NCBI GenBank assembly: GCA_016932575.1
Contig: JAFGCO010000048.1
Location: 1-64,000, forward strand
From: a bacterium
Lineage (GTDB): Bacteria; Zhuqueibacterota; QNDG01; JAFGCO01
Direction: 5' to 3'
DNA length: 64,000 nt
Shown here: positions 17,642-26,736 of the stretch, one piece after another
How the letters are laid out: every line of letters begins with the position of its first letter
Position numbering within the stretch: the first letter of the stretch is position 1
Notes under the pieces: generated by a model
What the model saw: only the letters and a program-made list of their open reading frames with translations
What the model was told of the DNA's origin: nothing
The model's database searches: none
Made by a program: the position numbers and the translations under genes

Positions 17642-20600
17642 TCAATGGTTTTTATGTGTTAAAAAACCTTCCATTTTTTTGACCAGATGGGGGAACTTGT
17701 TTAATGTGTCCGGAATCTTCTCCATATCAAAACTGGCGGTTTGCTGAAGCAGTGATTTTGACCATTTTGATAATGGATCTGTTCGGGCCTTATTACTCAT
17801 CTCTGAAATATCATTGGCGAATGATTCAATTTCTCCAATGATGAAAGTTTCTTTCAAACCTTTCCATCTCGGAAGATATTCATGCTGTAATTGTTTCAAT
17901 AATTTTACGAACGCTTTTTTATCTGAATTTTGCCATACACTTTCAGGCCCGGATTTGTCAGCCATCAATTTGTCAGCAGGAGAAACATCCCTGGCGTGTT
18001 TAATGTGCCTGGAAAGCTCCAGCAATAATTGTTTTTTTGTAATCGGTTTTCTCAGATAGCCGGCGATATGCAGCGCTTTCACTTTTAACGGATCCTTCCG
18101 CATACCTGAAGCGCTGAGTATCACAACAGGAATATGATTCAAATCCGGATCGGTTTTTAATATATTAATAGCCGTATATCCGTCCATGACCGGCATTTTT
18201 AAATCCATGAGAATGAGATCGGGATGGTGGTTTTGGGCCATATTCACAGCTTCCCGCCCGTTTTCTGCTTCGATAACCGTGAGTGGACAGGCTTCTAAAA
18301 AACCTTTGACCAAATCACGATTGGTGACATTGTCATCTGCCACGAGTATTGTGGCTTTCTCAAAAAGGATTGATGAGCTTACTGCGTCCTGGCTGTCCTG
18401 AAGCGTATCCTGTACCGAAGCCACGGCGATATTTTTCAATACAATCCTAAAAACTGTGCCGGTACCAGGTTCGCTTTGCAGATGAATGTGTCCATGCATC
18501 ATATCCACAAGGCGTTTGGTGATGGTGAGTCCCAAACCGGTCCCGCCATATTTTGCCTGATCCTGCCCGGTCTGCTGCTCAAAAGCATTAAAAATATTTT
18601 TCTGTTGTTTTGTGTGGATTCCTATGCCGGAGTCAGCCACGGAAAAATAAAGATCCAGTTTTGAGTGATCGCCATCTGTGTAGATTTTATGCGCAGATAA
18701 TTTGATAAATCCATTGGAAGTGAATTTCACCGCATTGCCCACCAGATTCAATAATATCTGTCGTATGCGCACCTCATCAAGAATCAATGCCTCCGGCAGA
18801 GCGGGATCAATATCAAGTTGAAACTTTAATCCCTTTTCTCTGATTTTAAATGAAAAAATCTGCTCAACTTCTCTGAACATATTTTTAATATTGAGAGCAG
18901 AGTATTGCAGCTCGAATTTACCTGCCTCAATTTTGGAAAGATCCAGTATATCATTAATCAATTGCAGCAGTGTTTTACCGCTCGTTTGAATGGACTGTAT
19001 ATAGTGAAGGATTTGATCATTTTTGACTTTACCGGCCATAATTTCCGTGAAACCAAGAATCGCATTCATCGGTGTCCGGATTTCATGACTCATGTTGGCT
19101 AAAAATTCAGACTTGGCTTTTGTCGCAGCTTCCGCTCTTTGTTTGGCCTCTTCCAGAGCGACATTTTTTTCCTGAAGCTCCAACTGGGCTTTTTTAATTT
19201 CCGTGATGTCCCGCGAAATACCCGCGATGCCCGTCGGCTTTCCACGGGTATCATAGATAGGTACTTTCGTGACAGACACCCATTTTTCCCATCCGTCAGC
19301 TCTTGTGATTCTTTCTTGTTTGTTGATCAGCGGAACACCGGTTTTCATGATTTGTTTTTCATCCTGGAATGCGGGATTTGCTATTTCTTTTGTAAAAAAA
19401 TTGAAATCGCTTTTTCCTATCACCTCTTCCGGATTCTCTACACCCAGCAGAGCAGCCTGTGCTGCATTAACGCGGATAAAACGGCTTTTTTCATCTTTAA
19501 AATATATCGTATCAGGGATATTATCCATCAGGGTCTGCAGCAGGTGCTTTTCACTGGCCAATGCTGCTTCCATATGCTTGCGCTCGGTGATATCCACTTT
19601 TACAGCAATAAAATGAGAAATTTGCCCGCTGTCATCGATCATGGGAGCGATACTGCAATTTTCCCAGTAGAGTTCCCCGTTTTTCTTTTTGTTATACAAA
19701 TCTCCTATCCACATATCCAGAGAAAGAATGGTATTCCAGAGGTTTTCATAATGGGATTTTGGCAGGCCTTCAGCCTTTAATATTCTGGGATTCTTCCCCA
19801 GGACTTCTTCCTGTGTGTATCCTGTCAGTTGGCAAAAATATTCATTCACATATTCGATTCGTCCCTGTTTATCCGTGATAACGACTGATGCAGGACTTTG
19901 TGAAATGGACTGAGAGAGTTTTCGCAACTCCAGTTCGGTTTTTTTTCTTTCCGTAATATTCCAGAATGAGCCTTCAAGACCTATATGCTGATTCTGCGGA
20001 TCCTGTATCCAGTGGGCATTCACAGACACCCAGATGGTTTGACCCGTTTTGGTTTTTAATCGAATTTCATAATCATCGACCTGGTTGTCCTGCTTCAATT
20101 TATCAAGCAGAGAACGCCGATCCGACGGATCCAGATAAATCATACTGACATTTTTACCCAATAATTCGTAAGGCTGATAACCTGTATATTTTTCGATGGA
20201 CGGACTGAGTTCGATGAATGTCCCGTCCATGGTGGTTTGATAAAAAACATCCTGCACATTTTCAAAGATGGTTCTGTATTTTTTTTCATTTTGACGAACT
20301 TCCGCTTCCTTGGCTTTCATTTCACGAATATCTACAAAACTGTTAATCAGAACGCGTTCACCAAGAAATTCCCATTCGCTCACGTTTTTTAAAATAGGAA
20401 TGCTTTCACTGTGAATATTGAGCAATTCGCATTCAGCATTTTCGATTTTTTCACCAAGATCGGTTATCGGACATTCATTCTGTTTGCAGGGACATATAAA
20501 CTGATGGCATTTCCTGCCGATGACATCGTCCTTTCTTGCTCCGATCAGTTTCAGTGCTGTTTGATTTGCATCGATGATGACATGTGTATCTCTGTTGATC

Positions 20601-21178
20601 ATAACGATGCCGGTTTGAACTGCTTCGAAAATCGATTTCAGCCATTGGTCGCGTTCAAACAGATTAATTGAGCTGGATTGTGCGGATTTTTCTCTCAAGG
20701 TTTCATAATTCAATACTGCGTATATGGCCGTTTTGAGAGATTCATGCCAATCTTCCCAATCCTCCCATTGTTCAGAAACAAGACGGATCAACCATATCCA
20801 CCGTTCCTTTTCAAAGAGCGGAATAAGATGACTGCCTGGTTTGGTCCGGCCTGCGGAGATAGGGATATTCTGATTTTGCCGAAGTTTTTTTACCTGAATA
20901 TCGGATAAGCGGAATGAAGGCAGTACGTTTTTCCTTTTGTCACGTGAAAACCCGGGAGGAAAGCCTTCATAGCGACTTGAAAATTTTTGTCCGTTATTTT
21001 CAACCGAAAGAATCTGGATTGCCTGCCATTTGCATTGTTCAGCCAGTGTATCGAGATTTTCGTTAATCGGATCTGCCAGATCTGGAAGGGAATGATTAAT
21101 CAGCTGCGGATAGATGTTCTCTAACCAATTATAAATAATAGATTTAATAGATTTCTTCCTTTTTGAGGCCTGAGACAT
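17642..21178 (-). CDS. Large multi-PAS hybrid histidine kinase with C-terminal receiver
   Basis: 1178 residues. Order: N-terminal GAF-like region (about 20-165), PAS1 about 175-290 with a Cys-rich loop (GRKCHQFICPCKQNECPI), PAS2 about 300-420, PAS3 about 425-540, PAS4 about 545-665, coiled coil, HisKA (FLANMSHEIRTPMNAILGF), HATPase (ILLNLVGNAVKFT, VADSGIGI, YGGTGLGLTI), receiver about 945-1060 (VADDNVTN, LILMDLKMPVMDG, YLRKPI), and a helical tail of about 100 residues without an obvious HPt histidine. No membrane segments, so it senses a cytoplasmic signal. The start has AGGGAG upstream. It heads the three-kinase set. Confidence 0.93.
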   Translation of the reverse strand: MSQASKRKKSIKSIIYNWLENIYPQLINHSLPDLADPINENLDTLAEQCKWQAIQILSVENNGQKFSSRYEGFPPGFSRDKRKNVLPSFRLSDIQVKKLRQNQNIPISAGRTKPGSHLIPLFEKERWIWLIRLVSEQWEDWEDWHESLKTAIYAVLNYETLREKSAQSSSINLFERDQWLKSIFEAVQTGIVMINRDTHVIIDANQTALKLIGARKDDVIGRKCHQFICPCKQNECPITDLGEKIENAECELLNIHSESIPILKNVSEWEFLGERVLINSFVDIREMKAKEAEVRQNEKKYRTIFENVQDVFYQTTMDGTFIELSPSIEKYTGYQPYELLGKNVSMIYLDPSDRRSLLDKLKQDNQVDDYEIRLKTKTGQTIWVSVNAHWIQDPQNQHIGLEGSFWNITERKKTELELRKLSQSISQSPASVVITDKQGRIEYVNEYFCQLTGYTQEEVLGKNPRILKAEGLPKSHYENLWNTILSLDMWIGDLYNKKKNGELYWENCSIAPMIDDSGQISHFIAVKVDITERKHMEAALASEKHLLQTLMDNIPDTIYFKDEKSRFIRVNAAQAALLGVENPEEVIGKSDFNFFTKEIANPAFQDEKQIMKTGVPLINKQERITRADGWEKWVSVTKVPIYDTRGKPTGIAGISRDITEIKKAQLELQEKNVALEEAKQRAEAATKAKSEFLANMSHEIRTPMNAILGFTEIMAGKVKNDQILHYIQSIQTSGKTLLQLINDILDLSKIEAGKFELQYSALNIKNMFREVEQIFSFKIREKGLKFQLDIDPALPEALILDEVRIRQILLNLVGNAVKFTSNGFIKLSAHKIYTDGDHSKLDLYFSVADSGIGIHTKQQKNIFNAFEQQTGQDQAKYGGTGLGLTITKRLVDMMHGHIHLQSEPGTGTVFRIVLKNIAVASVQDTLQDSQDAVSSSILFEKATILVADDNVTNRDLVKGFLEACPLTVIEAENGREAVNMAQNHHPDLILMDLKMPVMDGYTAINILKTDPDLNHIPVVILSASGMRKDPLKVKALHIAGYLRKPITKKQLLLELSRHIKHARDVSPADKLMADKSGPESVWQNSDKKAFVKLLKQLQHEYLPRWKGLKETFIIGEIESFANDISEMSNKARTDPLSKWSKSLLQQTASFDMEKIPDTLNKFPHLVKKMEGFLTHKNH

Positions 21179-21487
21179 TCCATATCTCCCTTATATGCTC
21201 AAACTGATAAAGATATGAATGACGTTTATATCCATGATACTGTATACATTTTACTAATAAACACTTCATAAAAATTAAGGCAAATAATGTGCCTGAGGGG
21301 GAATGAGTGTAAAGTATTAAAAGTTGAAAGGTTATCCGGAATATCTATTCACAGAAGCATTCATAATGAAAAATCAGAATGTGCGGCTTATTTGACTATT
21401 GCTGGCGTATTCGGGATCTTCAGTAGTATTGACAATCGATATAAAGACCGAACATGCGTCCGGTCTTTATATCGATGCATGTTGATT
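21179..21487. other. Intergenic region, 309 bp
   Basis: Contains the upstream region of the multi-PAS kinase and, at its right end, a long perfect inverted repeat. A possible minus-strand promoter TTGCCT-17-TTATTA lies near 21255-21285 but is weak. No gene seen. Confidence 0.4.
21435..21476. terminator. 16-bp perfect inverted repeat, probable terminator of the one-carbon operon
   Basis: Arms 21435-21450 (ATCGATATAAAGACCG) and 21461-21476 are perfectly complementary around a 10-nt loop. It starts 12 nt after the stop of the corrinoid protein gene, which fits a transcription end, though there is no T-tract. The symmetrical arms allow action on both strands. Confidence 0.55.
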
Positions 21488-22159
21488 TCAGGTACCGGCA
21501 GAAGAACGGTTCATATATTCCGCTGCTTTTTGCGGATCCGGAGAATAAAAATCAGCCCCGATTTTTTCACAAAAATTTTGATTGACCGGAGCACCGCCGA
21601 TGAGTATTTTGGTTTCAGGGCAATGATCTCTGATTGCCTGCACACTTTTTTCCATATTGGCCATGGTTGTCGTCAGCAAGGCACTTAAGCCGACAAAGCA
21701 GCCCGGGTTTTCCCGGATGGTTTTAATGAATTTTTCAGAAGGCACATCGACACCCAGGTCGATAATCTCAAATCCGCTGCCCTTTATGGTCATGGCAACG
21801 AGATTTTTGCCAATATCATGCAGATCTCCTGAAACCGTTCCGATAACAAATTTACCCTTATGCTTGACTGCTCCCGATTCGAGAAATGGCTTTAAGTGCT
21901 TCATGACTTCGTTCATTGCTTTCGCCGCCATGAGCAGTTCAGGAACAAATACTTTGTTTTCGCTGAATTTTACTCCGATGCGATCCATGCCAAGCATACA
22001 TCCATCAAGTAAAACATCCGGTGGAATATTATTTTTTAAAGCAGCAGCGGCAATTTCATCCGCACCGTCCTGATCTTTCATATCTGGAGGGAAGGGTGAT
22101 TGTTTGTTGACTTTTCCTTTTTCAACACAGGCTGCGATCTGTTCGATGATGTTTTCCAT
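21488..22159 (-). CDS. Corrinoid (cobalamin-binding) methyl-carrier protein, MtbC/MtgC-like
   Basis: 223 residues from the ATG at 22159 (GGGAG 7-9 nt upstream); the frame extends upstream but into metF. N-terminal helical cap (about 10-90: AAAALKNNIPPDVLLDGCMLGMDRIG, FVPELLMAAKAMNEV) and a C-terminal Rossmann-like B12 domain with GDLHDIGKNLV (lower-ligand His), GLSALLTTT and IGGAPVN. This architecture belongs to carriers such as MtbC, MtmC, MtgC and the methionine-synthase B12 module. It accepts a methyl group on cobalt from one methyltransferase and donates it to another, here presumably the pterin methyltransferase of the same operon. Last gene of the block, 17 nt after metF. Confidence 0.92.
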   Translation of the reverse strand: MENIIEQIAACVEKGKVNKQSPFPPDMKDQDGADEIAAAALKNNIPPDVLLDGCMLGMDRIGVKFSENKVFVPELLMAAKAMNEVMKHLKPFLESGAVKHKGKFVIGTVSGDLHDIGKNLVAMTIKGSGFEIIDLGVDVPSEKFIKTIRENPGCFVGLSALLTTTMANMEKSVQAIRDHCPETKILIGGAPVNQNFCEKIGADFYSPDPQKAAEYMNRSSAGT

Positions 22160-22176
22160 AATATGGCTCCCAAGTT

Positions 22177-23076
22177 TTATAATCGGTTCAGGCCTGATTC
22201 GCGGATGATGACAGGAGTGACGCTCTCCCACATCACTGGCATCAGATGAATGCCCCGAATGCCTTTGATTGACCGAATTGCCTGAATAATTTCCACTGCT
22301 ATTTTAATCCCCTCTTCTTTTGGATCTGAAGCGTTTTTCATACGTGAGATATATTCCGGACTGATGCGAACCCCCGGGACTTCTTTTTGCATGTGAAGCA
22401 GGGCATTCACCGATTTCACAGGCATGACACCAGCCAAAACGGCTGTTTTTTCGGACAACTTCAGCTCCTGAACCCGATCCATCCACCGGGCAAACAGATC
22501 CAAATCAAATACTGCCTGAGTTTGAATAAAATGTGCGCCGGCGGTGATTTTTTTATACAGGCGGATCAGGCGCATTTCAAAAGGATCTGCAAATGGATTG
22601 GCGGCTGCTCCGATACAAAATTCGGGTTTGGTTTTAATTTCATCGCCTGATAGAAATCGTCCTTCATTCATGCCGGCAACTGTGGCAATGAGTTGAATTG
22701 AATCCAGATCAAAAACACCCCTCGATTCCGGATGATTGCCGAATTTTTGATGATCTCCCGTCAGACAGAGCACGTTGCGGATGCCAAGAGCGGCTGCACC
22801 CAGGAGATCGCTTTGAATGGCGATCCTGTTCCGATCACGGCAGGTCATCTGAATAATCGGTTCGATTTTTTCTTCCATGAGAATTTTTGCAGAAGCTATG
22901 CTGGACAGACGGACGATGGCTGTTTGATTGTCTGTGATATTTACTGCATCTATGCGTTGCCGAAAATGTTCAGATTTATTTCGAATCACCGCTCCCTTGC
23001 AGCTCTGAGGCGGTCCCAGTTCTCCGCATACAAGAAACCGGCCCGATTCGATTTTATCTTTGAATGTCATTGCCAT
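22177..23076 (-). CDS. metF: Methylenetetrahydrofolate reductase catalytic subunit
   Basis: 299 residues, the usual size of bacterial MetF. Interconverts 5,10-methylene- and 5-methyl-THF with FAD. Visible family features: the N-terminal barrel start FLVCGELGPPQSCKG, VNITDNQTA, QMTCRDRNR, VLCLTGDH (FAD/folate side), GAAANPF, and GAHFIQTQAVFD. The ATG lies 6 nt after AAAGGA. It overlaps the end of metV by 23 bp, fitting a MetVF complex as in acetogens, where MetF works together with the Cys-rich MetV. Confidence 0.93.
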   Translation of the reverse strand: MAMTFKDKIESGRFLVCGELGPPQSCKGAVIRNKSEHFRQRIDAVNITDNQTAIVRLSSIASAKILMEEKIEPIIQMTCRDRNRIAIQSDLLGAAALGIRNVLCLTGDHQKFGNHPESRGVFDLDSIQLIATVAGMNEGRFLSGDEIKTKPEFCIGAAANPFADPFEMRLIRLYKKITAGAHFIQTQAVFDLDLFARWMDRVQELKLSEKTAVLAGVMPVKSVNALLHMQKEVPGVRISPEYISRMKNASDPKEEGIKIAVEIIQAIRSIKGIRGIHLMPVMWESVTPVIIRESGLNRL

Positions 23077-23503
23077 GGATTTTCCTTTGTTTCTGTGTTC
23101 TGTTTAAAAACAGGATGGGAGGATCAATACGCTTCCAAAAAACATTCATCCATGCAGAGGTTCTTTCCAGATTCCAGTTATGAATTTTTTTAATATCAAA
23201 AAGCATGGGGAGTCTTCCGAGCCATTTCGAACGTTTATGAATCAGAAACCAGATACATTTTCTGTCCGGATAAACTTCGCAAGAGCCGTCATCTCCTGTG
23301 CCTCCGCAAGGACCATTACGCAGGCGTTTGGGGCATCTCTGGGAGCAGGTAAATCCTGTTGAAGAGAGGATGCATTCGCCGCACCTTTGGCAACGGAACA
23401 ATGGCACCTTGATGAGGTCTTCAAAAAAGAGAAGGAACCGGGAAAATTTTCTTTCCCCGGGAGTCAGTGTCCTGGTTTCCAATGTAACAAGTTTGTTTGG
23501 CAT
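23054..23503 (-). CDS. metV: MetV-like cysteine-rich partner of MTHFR (MTHFR_C domain)
   Basis: 149 residues from the ATG at 23503, chosen because AAGGA lies upstream; an earlier in-frame start overlaps the methyltransferase gene. The centre has eight cysteines: RCQRCGEC, GFTCSQRCPK, LRNGPCGG, GSCEV, RKCIW, which is the pattern of the MTHFR C-terminal/MetV family that binds a metal or Fe-S cluster. In acetogens MetV forms the MetVF methylenetetrahydrofolate reductase and helps take electrons from carriers other than NADH. Its end overlaps the start of metF. Assignment rests on the Cys pattern and neighbours. Confidence 0.88.
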   Translation of the reverse strand: MPNKLVTLETRTLTPGERKFSRFLLFFEDLIKVPLFRCQRCGECILSSTGFTCSQRCPKRLRNGPCGGTGDDGSCEVYPDRKCIWFLIHKRSKWLGRLPMLFDIKKIHNWNLERTSAWMNVFWKRIDPPILFLNRTQKQRKIHGNDIQR

Positions 23504-23552
23504 ATTGTTTATATCCTTAAATTTTGCATTTATTGAAAAACAGAGCATCCGT

Positions 23553-24425
23553 TCAGGAATAGAATTCCATAACCCGGACAATCACATCGAATCCATCCAG
23601 TTGTAATATGTCGCTTAGGCATTGCATGGCCGGATGGCTTTCTTCCAAGATCCGATACTTACGTTTGACGGAACCAATGACCATATTTAATCCCAAAGGC
23701 ATAGCCATGGTCAGAAAGGCGCTTTCAAGCGCACTTTTCACAGGCGATCCGTCTGCACACTTTGGGGGCAGCATGACAGTAAAATTGCTTAATCCTACCG
23801 ACATATTTACGCCTGCCAGATCGGGATCGGAATGAATCCTCGCTGCTGATTCCATAAGACGCTTGAAATAGCCTTCCGAATCGCTTCCGATGGGCACGAT
23901 TCCGGGATCCAGGATGCATTGGTCATTTGAAAAATCATCCATTGATTGTTCTGCGATTTTCATCATTTTCTTTGCCGTATTGTAGGTGGCTTCTGCTGTA
24001 TGATTCATCACCGATTCACCATTTTCATTGACGTCTTCTGTTGTCAGCAATATCGGTATAAAAGGCTGGTTTTTATATAAATCAAACATGTTCAGACGTA
24101 ACCGGGAGATTGAATTTAAAATGGGTTTCTGATGATTAGCCAGCTCCGGTTGATAGGCTTCCAGGCCCGCGGCAGCTATTTCAATATCCGGTGTGTCTAT
24201 CGATAAGGGCTTTGAAGTCACTTTTTGAATTTTTTTTACCAGATCCGCCATAAACCCGGGTTCACGCAGCCCGATGTTTACATCGATATATTTCGCACCC
24301 TTCTCATCCTGATATTTTGCCAGTTCAAGAATGCCTTCAATATTTGAATCCTCGAATAACTGATGGGTGGAAGGTACAGAATCATTAATCGATTCTCCTA
24401 TTATGGTCAGAACTTCAATACTCAT
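23553..24425 (-). CDS. Methyltetrahydrofolate:corrinoid methyltransferase (pterin-binding, MtgA/AcsE-like)
   Basis: 290 residues. DHPS-like TIM barrel: IIGESINDSVPS, EKGAKYIDVNIG, LSIDTPD, ILNSIS, CILDPGIVPIG, VNMSVGLSNF. These match pterin-binding residues of methyltransferases that move a methyl between N5 of THF and the cobalt of a corrinoid protein. AcsE uses the CFeSP in the Wood-Ljungdahl pathway, while MtgA/MtvA-type enzymes work with small corrinoid proteins. Because the only corrinoid partner here is MtbC-like and no acsCD is present, an MtgA-like role is more likely. Ribosome site AAAGGAG. Direction of methyl flow is not shown by sequence. Confidence 0.88.
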   Translation of the reverse strand: MSIEVLTIIGESINDSVPSTHQLFEDSNIEGILELAKYQDEKGAKYIDVNIGLREPGFMADLVKKIQKVTSKPLSIDTPDIEIAAAGLEAYQPELANHQKPILNSISRLRLNMFDLYKNQPFIPILLTTEDVNENGESVMNHTAEATYNTAKKMMKIAEQSMDDFSNDQCILDPGIVPIGSDSEGYFKRLMESAARIHSDPDLAGVNMSVGLSNFTVMLPPKCADGSPVKSALESAFLTMAMPLGLNMVIGSVKRKYRILEESHPAMQCLSDILQLDGFDVIVRVMEFYS

Positions 24426-24597
24426 GAACGGCTCCTTTAATGCATGGCGTCTGTTATATTATGTTATGGAACTTTGACGAATTTTCTGTTTTAAGTTCAT
24501 CTATTAATCTTATCATGGCGTGTTTTTTTTAGTTTAAATCGCCTCTGGTTTTTATATGACATACTTCATTCGTACCGAACAGCACCCTTCAATCCTT

Positions 24598-25647
24598 TTA
24601 TGTTTTCCGAATAATAATTTCCGGCTGGAGGACATATTGAGAATAAGACACATCCTCACCGTTGAGTTTCTGCTGAATAATGTTCGCGGTGGTCATGGCC
24701 ATTTTCTGACTGTGGGGATTGATTGATGTAATGGCAGGTGTAAAATATTTGGCCATATCCGTGTTCCCGTAGCTTACAATGGAGACATCTTCAGGAATGG
24801 AGAACCCCCATTCTTTCAGCCGCCCGATAATACGAATCGCATCATGATCGTCACAGCAGAAAAATCCCCGGATATTTTTTTGCTGAACAAGTGTTTTGCT
24901 GATATGATAGACATTATTCACAATCATCGATGTGTGGCCATTATCTTTGTCTGAAATAAACTTCTGAAATGTATCCCACATCAATTCCTGTACCATATTC
25001 CTGCGCAGCCAGATATTGTCTTTAACGAATGCCAATGTGCCTTTCGGACTCTGCAAGAGATGATTGACAGCCCTTTTTACTCCCAAATCGTAGCTTTGAA
25101 TCACATAGGTAAAATAGCTGCCAGCCATGGTATGGTCGATTAATGAAACGACTGTGCCTGTGGATTTTAATCGTGTATAGAATGAAGCTGTCCGGGTTTC
25201 ATCGAAAGTGGGAATGACAATCACGGCTTCAACTTTCTGATTGATCAGTCTGCCCACCAGCTGGATTTCTTCTTCCCAGTGGTTATAGTCAACAAAATGT
25301 TCCAATTCCCGGCCGAATTTTACAGCCTCCTCACGTAAATAAAATATCAGTTCTTCGATGTGCGCTGAAAAAAATGGGACAACAACTCCCCATATTTTTT
25401 TTAGGGGGCCACGGTCAATGACAAAAGAGCCCTTTCCCGGTTTTTGAATAATAAGTCCCTCATCAGACAGCATTTTCAAGATAATTTTTGCTGTTTCTCT
25501 GGCGATATGGTGGCGGGCAATCAACTCATTAATCGAAGGGATGCGGTTTCCGGGTTGATATTGTTGTGTGATGATTGCGTTCTTATAATAATCATACAAT
25601 TTCTGATAGATCGGAACAAAGGGTTCGTTGTTATTTTTTTTAATCAT
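24598..25647 (-). CDS. GntR-type DNA-binding regulator with LacI-like ligand domain
   Basis: 349 residues. Winged helix about 10-82 (IYQKLYDYYKNAII, GNRIPSINELIARH, AKIILKMLSDEGLI, GKGSFV) followed by a periplasmic-binding-protein-like domain about 88-345 (IWGVVVPFF, LINQKVEAVIVIP, GFFCCDDHDAIRI, VSIVSYGNTDMAKYFTPAITSI). This AraR-like layout usually responds to a sugar or other small ligand. It lies inside the one-carbon block between folD and the methyltransferase gene, same strand, so it may control that block; the ligand is unknown. A 10-bp palindrome GTAAATTTAC at 25787-25796, just upstream, is a possible binding site. Confidence 0.88.
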   Translation of the reverse strand: MIKKNNNEPFVPIYQKLYDYYKNAIITQQYQPGNRIPSINELIARHHIARETAKIILKMLSDEGLIIQKPGKGSFVIDRGPLKKIWGVVVPFFSAHIEELIFYLREEAVKFGRELEHFVDYNHWEEEIQLVGRLINQKVEAVIVIPTFDETRTASFYTRLKSTGTVVSLIDHTMAGSYFTYVIQSYDLGVKRAVNHLLQSPKGTLAFVKDNIWLRRNMVQELMWDTFQKFISDKDNGHTSMIVNNVYHISKTLVQQKNIRGFFCCDDHDAIRIIGRLKEWGFSIPEDVSIVSYGNTDMAKYFTPAITSINPHSQKMAMTTANIIQQKLNGEDVSYSQYVLQPEIIIRKT

Positions 25648-25819
25648 GTCCTGGCAGCCGTTTTTATCGATTAAAATGTGTTATCGATTCACTTTTTCTG
25701 TGCATGACTCTCATCCAGATCCCTTTCAAGAGGGAGAAAGGGATAACAAGGTATTTTTAATAAGTTTTTATTTGAAATCCGATCATGTAAATTTACTGTC
25801 ATATCAGTAAAAAACGGGC

Positions 25820-26707
25820 TTAAACGGCTCTCGATAACCTGGCGGATTTAATGGTGTTGTGAAGCAGCATGGTAATGGTCATGGGGCCGACTCCGCCCGG
25901 AACCGGGGTAATGGCACTGGCTTTTTTACTCACATTTTCAAAGTCTGCATCACCCACAAGACGGTACCCTTTTTCCCTTGTATTGTCTTCGATTCGATTG
26001 ACTCCCACATCGACAACAACAACGCCTTCCGAAACCATGTCCGCTGTCACTGTGTTCGGCCTGCCGGCAGCTGCAACGACAATGTCAGCCTGCCGGGTGA
26101 AATGACCGATATCTTTTGTGCGCGTATGGCATACGGTGACAGTGGCATTGGCATTCTTCAGTTTCTGGCAAAGCATCATGGCGAGAGGTTTTCCCACAAT
26201 GTTGCTTCTGCCCACAATCACAACATGTTTCGATTCAATTGAAATTTCATTTCGGACAAGCAGCTGTTGGATTCCATGGGGTGTACAGGGCAGAAAGGTA
26301 TCTTCTCCGATCATCATTTTTCCCACATTAAAGGGATGAAAGCCATCCACATCCTTATCCGGATTGATCTCATACAATACTTTTTTATCATCGATGTGTT
26401 TCGGCAGCGGCAGTTGAACCAGAATGCCGTGTATTGCCGGATCATTGTTGAGTTCTTTTATCAGAGTCAGCAACTTCTCTTCAGGGAATGTTTCCGGATG
26501 ATTTTCTTCCCGCGAGTATATCCCGATTTTTTCACAGGCTTTCCGTTTGCCGGTGACGTAAGAGACCGACGCCGGATTTTCTCCGACCAGCACCACGGCC
26601 AGGCCCGGGATCAGATTGTGTTTTTCTTTCAGTGATATGACCTCAAGGCGCATTTCCTCCCGCATATCACGGGCGGTCTTTTTTCCATCGAGAATTTTGG
26701 CATCCAT
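25820..26707 (-). CDS. folD: Bifunctional methylenetetrahydrofolate dehydrogenase / methenyl-THF cyclohydrolase
   Basis: 295 residues from the ATG at 26707, preferred since AGGGG sits 6 nt upstream; an in-frame ATG eight codons earlier lacks a site. FolD motifs: SVSYVTGKRKACEKIGI with the Tyr and Lys of the YxxxK catalytic set, GILVQLPLPKH, PCTPHGI, VVIVGRSNIVGKPLAMML (Rossmann), TVCHTRT, ADIVVAAAG and TPVPGGVGPMTI. Interconverts methylene-, methenyl- and formyl-THF. Follows fhs by 29 nt in the same operon. Confidence 0.97.
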   Translation of the reverse strand: MDAKILDGKKTARDMREEMRLEVISLKEKHNLIPGLAVVLVGENPASVSYVTGKRKACEKIGIYSREENHPETFPEEKLLTLIKELNNDPAIHGILVQLPLPKHIDDKKVLYEINPDKDVDGFHPFNVGKMMIGEDTFLPCTPHGIQQLLVRNEISIESKHVVIVGRSNIVGKPLAMMLCQKLKNANATVTVCHTRTKDIGHFTRQADIVVAAAGRPNTVTADMVSEGVVVVDVGVNRIEDNTREKGYRLVGDADFENVSKKASAITPVPGGVGPMTITMLLHNTIKSARLSRAV

Positions 26708-26736
26708 ATAAATCCCCTGTGATTTAGTCATGTTTA

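Noticed and set aside
19139-19780. Plus-strand 213-codon frame within the large kinase
   Set aside because: Antisense to well-defined PAS domains; composition is Phe/Ile/Cys-rich as expected from the complement.
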